From Lanius collurio (Eukaryota; Chordata; Aves; Passeriformes; Laniidae): a stretch of 64,000 nucleotides of DNA. The translations under genes were made by a program, and so were the position numbers. The stretch covers positions 5,893,862 through 5,957,861 of the forward strand of contig JACBWW010000003.1 in assembly GCA_020086605.1 (NCBI GenBank). The letters run 5' to 3'. Position 1 is the first letter of the stretch; every line of letters begins with the position of its first letter. A model generated the notes under the pieces. That model searched no databases, had not been told where the DNA came from, and saw nothing but the letters and a program-made list of their open reading frames with translations. This document shows positions 58,038-64,000 of this stretch, piece by piece.

Positions 58038-61000
58038 CCATATAGTAGATTCCCCTGGCGTAAACAATTATTAAATTTCTTCCCCCGGTAGAAGCGGTAC
58101 TTCTTGTTGCATTTCATACATCTCCAGCCATAAAAAGAGATGTATTTTAGAGCCTTACTTTTTCTCCTTTAACTCACTGTTTCTGTAGGAAAAACAAAGA
58201 ATTTGCTATGAAAATTAGCTACACAATAAAGATAATGAAAACTCCATCCATCACATTTTTAAGGACCCAGACAGACTAAGAGATCCTTAGAGATTCAAAC
58301 TATAATCTGGATATTTTTTCATTAATCAAAAACAACAGTACAAAAAAGATTTGTTTAAAGGTGCAATTCCAGAAGCTACTTGAGTGCAAGCCAGAACCAG
58401 CTTTAGTGGTGTCTGAGGCACTAAAATACTAACACAACACTTCACAATAGCTGAGGTGACTGGGCTGCTAGGAAAATCAGAACAGCTTTGTGGCTACCAC
58501 TTGGCTAGAAAGAAGATCTTAATAATGTATAGTTTTAAGCACAATTTAAAAAGTAAACCCCAGAAAACTGTTGCTAATAAAATGCAAAGACCACAAGAGA
58601 TACTATCTAATACTCCATTAAAATACTTAGTATCAGAAGGAGCATATACATGTTCAAGTATCTTATGATAAATAGCCAAGTACTTAAGTGCTTATTCTGT
58701 TTCAGATTCCTACTGAAACATAAGCACAAACATGACAAAATGTAATTTTACATACTGTTAAAATATAACAGAATCTAATGTCACATCCAACACAGTGTAA
58801 AGAAACAGTGGTTTCCTAATTATTTGGCCATTTATACAAAAATGACAATGAGAAGTGTCTGGATTTAGGATTCTCCTTGAGATTCTCAAGCTCCTATGAT
58901 GGCAGTATTTTAGAGGTCCAGTTTTTAATGCCCCTGCATTTGGAGTGCAGTGATCTTGAGCCCCCTGAACACACAGGGAAAGATTACCACTTCCTCAAGT
59001 TTTCAGAGGATCCTTGCAGTCTCCTTGGCCAAATAAATTCGGTGCAATTTCGGCACTGGTGGAATATACACGCTAAATAGGCGAAGATTCTGCAGGATTA
59101 GAAAAAGTGATGGTGGAGAAAGAACCTCATGGAATAACCTCAGATAATACCCTTGGTCACTGCCAAATTAAAGTGAAAGTTTCTTTTTCCCCTTGGAGAC
59201 ATAAGGCTTCTCAAAGCATGGCCACCATTATGTACCATCACAAGATGATAATATCAGCAGAGATGACCATAACACATTTGAAAATGTATTATCTCTTAAA
59301 GCATTCCCACTTCTTGAGTAATGTAAAAATAATTTTGTTAAACTGCACGATATTTTGGAAGCAAGAGGTTCTTACTCAGCAATACAAGTCAGACAAAAAT
59401 CCAGCAGGTCAGCACCTCTGAGGAACAAGCCCTGTAACCATATGACTGCTGCTGGATGGTAGCTGGTGGTAGAACAGCTTGGACATCTTGTGCCTGGAAG
59501 GTCAGAAACGCAACCACAAAAAGAAGGGCATGATTAGGGCTTTGCCTTTAGGTCTCTGGGAAGCAGGACAGACTGGAATATCACAGTATTTGCATTTACC
59601 GATTACCAGAACTTTTTTTTCAGATACTGTTGTAAAATGTCAGAACCTCTGCATCTCGAGAAGGAGAAGATAAGTTCTTTCATTATTTAACCTTAAACTC
59701 TTGAGGAAAAGAAAAAGTGGAAAGTGTAAACAAACACAAAAGTCCACATGTAGCTGAGAATATGAAATATTACAAAAAAAATATGTTTATTTGGTTGAAT
59801 TTATATATATCTAAGTGGGCATGGATTAACACAGTTGGCTTTATTGTTTTGTATTATTTAAGAATCCTGACAGAAAACCGCACCTGTCAGACTGAAGCTG
59901 TGCTAATTTATTGCTATTGGTAAGTGAACACTGACAGGGCATAATTTCAAGCTGCTCCATGATTTGAAACATTTTAATATACAACAATTTAAAAAATCAA
60001 TTGCTTACCACTCAAAGCCATTTTTACAGATCACTAAAGTTTCCCACTGCTGTCACTATGTCCTTATTTGTGTTTGAAGCTGCGGCAGGATGTGGGGTTA
60101 AGTTTGCTGTGCTGTGGGGCTTGAGCCACTTGTGTCTATGCTGGGTATAAAAGAAGGGCCTAAGTTTAAGCCAGTCTTTTCGCCCATCTGATGTTCTCAG
60201 CCTGGCTCCCTGACAGCGCATTTTTGCTGGATTTATGGAAGTAGAGTTGGTAGGTGTGGTATTTGGACCAGATTGAGAGCAGAAATCAGCACTCATCTAC
60301 CGAGGCCATGGCACGGTGTAGAGAAATGTGCTGGCTTCAGTGGGATTGTGGAAATGTAAATTGGAAGTATGCAACTTATTTCAGTCTTATATCAGTCAAA
60401 CAGAGGAGTAAAAGCAAGATTTACCCCATAACGTGGTGTTTTAACTGGCTGCGGTAAAGTACCGTTGTGATCATTTATTGATTATACCTCTAAATTTGCC
60501 GCCTTATCAATTTTAGAAGGCACTTCAGGAATACAGTTAGCAATGATGGTTGTTCCTGCTGGCTAAAACCTCTAATTTTTTACTCAAATACATCCACCCC
60601 TGCTGGTTTGGTAATCTTAAAATATGCCAGACAACTGGAGAACCTGAGCACCTTGCCATGGTTCAACTGGCACCATCATGTGGCTGAGTACATCCCTGTA
60701 GGAGTACTGCACTTGAGGAGAACAGGATAAAATCAGTATGGGAAGTCTTCCTATGCTCTCAGCCACAAGTGGAATGCAACAGAATGCCCATTCCAGCCTC
60801 AGAGCCCTCATGCAGGCCAGCAACTGAAAGTAAATTAAGTGCATTTTGGAAACCAATGTTGCTTTATTTGGCAAGGACTTCTCATTACGCCTCATTTTAG
60901 ACAGAAAGTTGGAGGTAAGGCAATATTTGTACTGGATATTATTGTTCCCAAAGCAGAGGTTGAACTTTTCTATTAGGTCAGCACTGATAACTCCCAGCCT

Positions 61001-61968
61001 GCCAAAATTTCTGCCCTGGTTTAAATACCAAATTCATCACATCACCTCCCTAATTTGCACTTTTCAGAGTCTCAGTATTTGTAAGATCTTTTTCAAATAA
61101 AATTACTTTATGTTGTGTGTGTTAATTCAGACTTCACACAAGCCATGGGATTAGAATTCAAGTAGTTATAAAGCCAAGCAATTCACTGGGCTGAAGAAGT
61201 GGTCAGTGCGACCACAAAGATGTCAAATAGAACAAAATTATTTTTAGCAAAACTTTGGTGACAGAAACAGGTCAAATTCCAAAGCTCCACAATTAAACAG
61301 AAGCAGGATTCCCCCTCCTCCCTCCATTATAGTGTGCCACAGAATGTGTGGCAGGAATTTATATGGGCAATTCAGCTGGTCCATTAGTGGCTTAGTACAT
61401 AATTGCAGGGCATAACTCTAAGCAAAGAAAAGGGATCTGTATGTGACCAAATAATGGGCAGAGCTTGAGCAGCCCATATGGCAAATTGTAAGTGCCATAT
61501 TAAAAGTAAATTACTACTAAATAGGCATATAATTCCAGTTTCAGGTTCAGATCTCTCTAAGAACAGCCACTTATAGCTGAGAAGGAATAGCTGAAGATTT
61601 GTGGAATACAATTAATCTCAAATTGTGTTGAATACAAACCTACTTCAACTCTCTTGCCAAACAGATTTGATTAATGAGGTGCTCTAACAGTTGGTCAGAG
61701 ACTGAAGAATACAACTATTCTGAAGCTGGACAGAACAACAAAAGAAAAACAAACTATCTCAATCAACATTTTTTAAAGTTGCCTAAATAAAATAAGGACA
61801 ATCTACAAATCTATCTTGCTTTATTTCTGTTAAAATAGAGACTTGTTTCCCTAAATACATATATGTGTAGTGTAGGCTTTGTATCTAGCCAGCTCTTCAT
61901 CAAGAAAACAGACTGCTTCTAGCTATTTGAGTGCTTGAGTTTTGGGAGTTTTTTTGTTCCTTTTACTT

Positions 61969-62437
61969 TTATTTTGACAGACTAGTTATTTGGTAGAAAC
62001 TCTTCCTGATTCTTAGAGAGGTTGGCCGTCTGGTGAGATTCATCCACACATCTCCTGAATACAATAGTTTTATAACCCACAGCCACAGAGTGGACAACAT
62101 TTTCCTTCTCCTTGCTGTATATCCTATGCCATTTGGCAGACTACATGCTGGACAGATTTCACACGGTTTTCCACAGTGTGTGCATATGTGTCTGGATAAT
62201 GTAGTCTTGGAAAATTGTCCAACTTCACTCTTACAAAGAGTGAGGTCTAATAAGTCTGGCAGGATTCCTACTTGAAAGTGGCTACTTTTCTTACTGTCAG
62301 GCACTTGTGAATGCTGTGGTAGAGGTGTCCAGAGTCTCAAAGGAAAGAGAAGTGAAGACCATGAGGAGAAATTGTTTGACATGTGTGACAACGTTTCCTC
62401 TTGGGACAGCTTTGAACTGTCTTCACTTTGACTCATT
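61969..62437 (-). CDS. Candidate terminal coding exon, unrecognised protein with a Cys cluster
   Basis: A 155-codon open frame from ATG at 62436 to TAA at 61971-61969. The stop overlaps an AATAAA poly(A) signal (61973-61968). Just upstream is a splice-acceptor-like ggctggttttcag, although its pyrimidine tract is weak because an A-rich run precedes it. The protein is Ser-rich at the start. It then has a cluster C85-x2-C88-x3-C92-x2-C95-x2-C98 (HICTHCGKPCEICPAC), suggestive of metal binding, followed by a basic tail. With the alternative donor at 63506 the open frame at 63507-63768 joins in frame. I do not recognise the family. It could be a real gene end, a decayed copy or a chance frame. Confidence 0.35.
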
Positions 62438-63506
62438 CTGAAAACCAGCCTTTTTTGTTGTTTTTTTTTTTTGATTTTGCAAGTTTTTAATTTGTTATTA
62501 ACATGACTGATGATGTTGTCAGATGCTTAATTCCTTCATCAGCAGAACAGTAAAATGTGCATAACCACAGCTAGTGCATTTCTATTTTATAGCTCTAGTT
62601 TTAGGTCCAGAAATCTGTCCACATTTCTACGTGCACCTTGTTTAGATATAACAGAATCAAGCTGATCATCAGCACAGAAGTCAATCTGTGATACCAGGAA
62701 CAGAGACCACTGTGGGCTTTCACTGGAAAATACATTGTCCTGTTCTTATAGATGGCAACAAATGGTCATTTCTTTTCTATCAAACGTACAAAATTCAGGA
62801 AGAGTGACGATGTGTGAATATACAGTCAGCTGTCTTGAAAAGAAAAGAAAAATGACGTGGAAAGACTGGTAATTATCTTATTAAAGCAACTAAGGTGCAT
62901 CAGTCTTTCAAAAATAGCAAGCTAGCTCAAAGTATGAAATCACAGGACTACTTGTGAGGGACTTGTCTGGTAAAAAAATCAATTAGATGTTATTTTAAGA
63001 TTCATCTGTAATTCCTCTACCCACAGAGTAGCAAAATACAAATGTGTAGCAGTTTATTATTTCAATATCATAATGAGAAAAATACCTGAAAACATGATAC
63101 TACATGAATATGTAGTGGTACAGACTGTAACCACAGAGATTCAGAACAAAACTGAAACATTAAAATGCAAATGGGGAAGAAGGACACAAAAAAGTGACTG
63201 TAACTACAATCAGAAAAAAAATATATCTGCAAAAGATCATTGAAAAACACCTATGCAATCATACACATCCTTGGGAGACTGCTAAAATTTGGTGTTGGAA
63301 ACACACAGAGATGAATGCTCGTTAAACAGAATTCAGCACAACACACTCAGCTGCACTACATGCTCATGAAAAGGTAGCCCTGAGCCATCCCTCTTTCTCT
63401 GGTCACAGGGCTGCAATGGGAATACTGTGACCCTGAGTAGCAGTGATTCAAAGTCTGAGTGCTGAGCCCAAAATCTGAGTGCTGGGCTCAACCACACGAG
63501 GTGTAC
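62438..63506. other. Possible intron of the candidate gene; nothing else recognised
   Basis: AT-rich sequence containing a T-rich run at 62451-62472. No repeat family or RNA gene seen. Confidence 0.4.
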
Positions 63507-63768
63507 CTACGCTGTGAGGATCGCTTCTCTGAGCAGTGGCTGGGCTGGGCTGTGTCTTCAGCCCTGGCTAAACACATCTCTGCAGTGCAGGAAGGAGCTT
63601 CAGAGACAGGATTTGTGGAAAACATCAAGATCCCTTGTTCCAGTGATAAAGCAGCCTGGGCATTGAAAGAAGTAGAATAAATAACAGGATGGGTTGTTTC
63701 TTTGTCACGGTAAGACCTTTCATTTGAGGAAGTACCTGTGAAAGGATTCCACTGAGACTCTTCAACTA
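63507..63768 (-). CDS. Candidate coding exon upstream of the Cys-cluster exon
   Basis: Open on the minus strand after a pyrimidine-rich acceptor (ttctttctttctcag, AG at 63770-63769). Two donors are possible: CGTAG|gtacac (exon end 63507), which keeps the frame into 62437, and CACAGC|gtaggt (exon end 63511), which does not. The peptide (VVEESQWNPFTG..., ...ALSLEQGILMF...) has ordinary protein composition but no recognised family. The exon would belong to a gene extending beyond the right edge. Confidence 0.3.
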
Positions 63769-64000
63769 CTGAGAAAGAAAGAAGTTTTTTACCAGGAAAC
63801 CTCAAACCTAACTTCTGCAGAACCCAAAGGACTAGGAAGAATCAGAACCACTTACATAGCTTCAGCTTGCATAGCTCTGGTCCTGATGAATGACTTCATG
63901 GTCACAGACTGTCCTCCCAAATTACGTGGAGCTGGAATGGAGAAAATGCTCTTCTCCATACAGTCCTTTCTCAATACTAACCTCTCTTCAAAATCCTCTG

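Larger units (their letters stand above)
55106..61968. other. Region without assignable gene; one candidate minus-strand exon
   Basis: AT-rich. Holds the candidate exon at 57136-57226 and a 31-bp tandem duplication at 57989-58037. Open frames at 58877-59080 (plus), 59107-59421 (plus) and 60024-60296 (minus) were considered, but no family was recognised. It may be intron 1 of the plus-strand gene starting at 55 kb. Confidence 0.5.

Noticed and set aside
58877..59421. Two consecutive plus-strand open frames (67 and 104 codons) as exons of the 55-kb gene
   Set aside because: No convincing splice acceptor or donor around them and no recognisable domain.
60024..60296. 90-codon minus-strand open frame beginning at a tag|ATG acceptor-like site
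   Set aside because: Protein-like composition, but a weak acceptor, no donor in frame, no recognised family, and separated from the candidate gene by its poly(A) signal at 61.97 kb.
62451..62472. T-rich run as the poly(A) tail of a minus-strand retrocopy at 61969-62437
   Set aside because: On the minus strand this A-run lies 5' of the open frame, the wrong end for a retrocopy tail.

Overview
This is vertebrate, almost certainly avian, nuclear DNA of about 40% GC. The evidence is CR1 LINE copies with the typical bird 3' ends, solo LTRs of bird endogenous retrovirus families, and a recognisable AHRR gene (aryl hydrocarbon receptor repressor). Two GC-rich islands are interrupted by assembly gaps. 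I found no operon, CRISPR, phage or other prokaryotic feature.

The left half is the 5' part of AHRR on the minus strand. Two coding exons are certain. The start-codon exon (12199-12270) carries the nuclear localisation signal, and the next exon (5138-5319) carries the complete bHLH domain. Their splice sites fit and the codon split across the junction is restored. A strong minus-strand donor inside the CpG island at about 30.7-32.1 kb marks the probable non-coding exon 1, whose start is hidden by the 31137-31525 gap. That gives an intron 1 of about 18.8 kb and an intron 2 of about 6.9 kb. The PAS and repressor exons lie beyond position 1.

Intron 1 holds most of the repeats. Two solo LTRs of one family lie in opposite orientation (14192-15220 minus; 21697-22785 plus, with an exact 5-bp target duplication). 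There are several CR1 copies, some very old, and a (GATA)13(GACA)3 microsatellite.

Right of AHRR, the CpG island seems to fire both ways: plus-strand splice signals outline a possible divergent transcript (31526-31724 and 32010-32107). The 32-54 kb stretch is mostly unannotatable. It contains CR1 copies, a near-perfect 22-bp-arm hairpin (33390-33468), a (GGT)9 tract, an LTR 3' fragment (38495-38746), a gap ending in a TA repeat, and a complete solo LTR with an exact 5-bp duplication (43677-44929). A second CpG island with a gap (54.3-55.1 kb) has a plus-strand donor at 55104 and a possible minus-strand donor at 54296, so it is probably another promoter. At 62.0-63.8 kb, two minus-strand open frames can be joined in frame into an unrecognised Cys-cluster protein end.

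Nothing here convincingly amounts to a new biological system. The items most worth checking are the two-way promoters, the hairpin and the possible gene at 62-64 kb.
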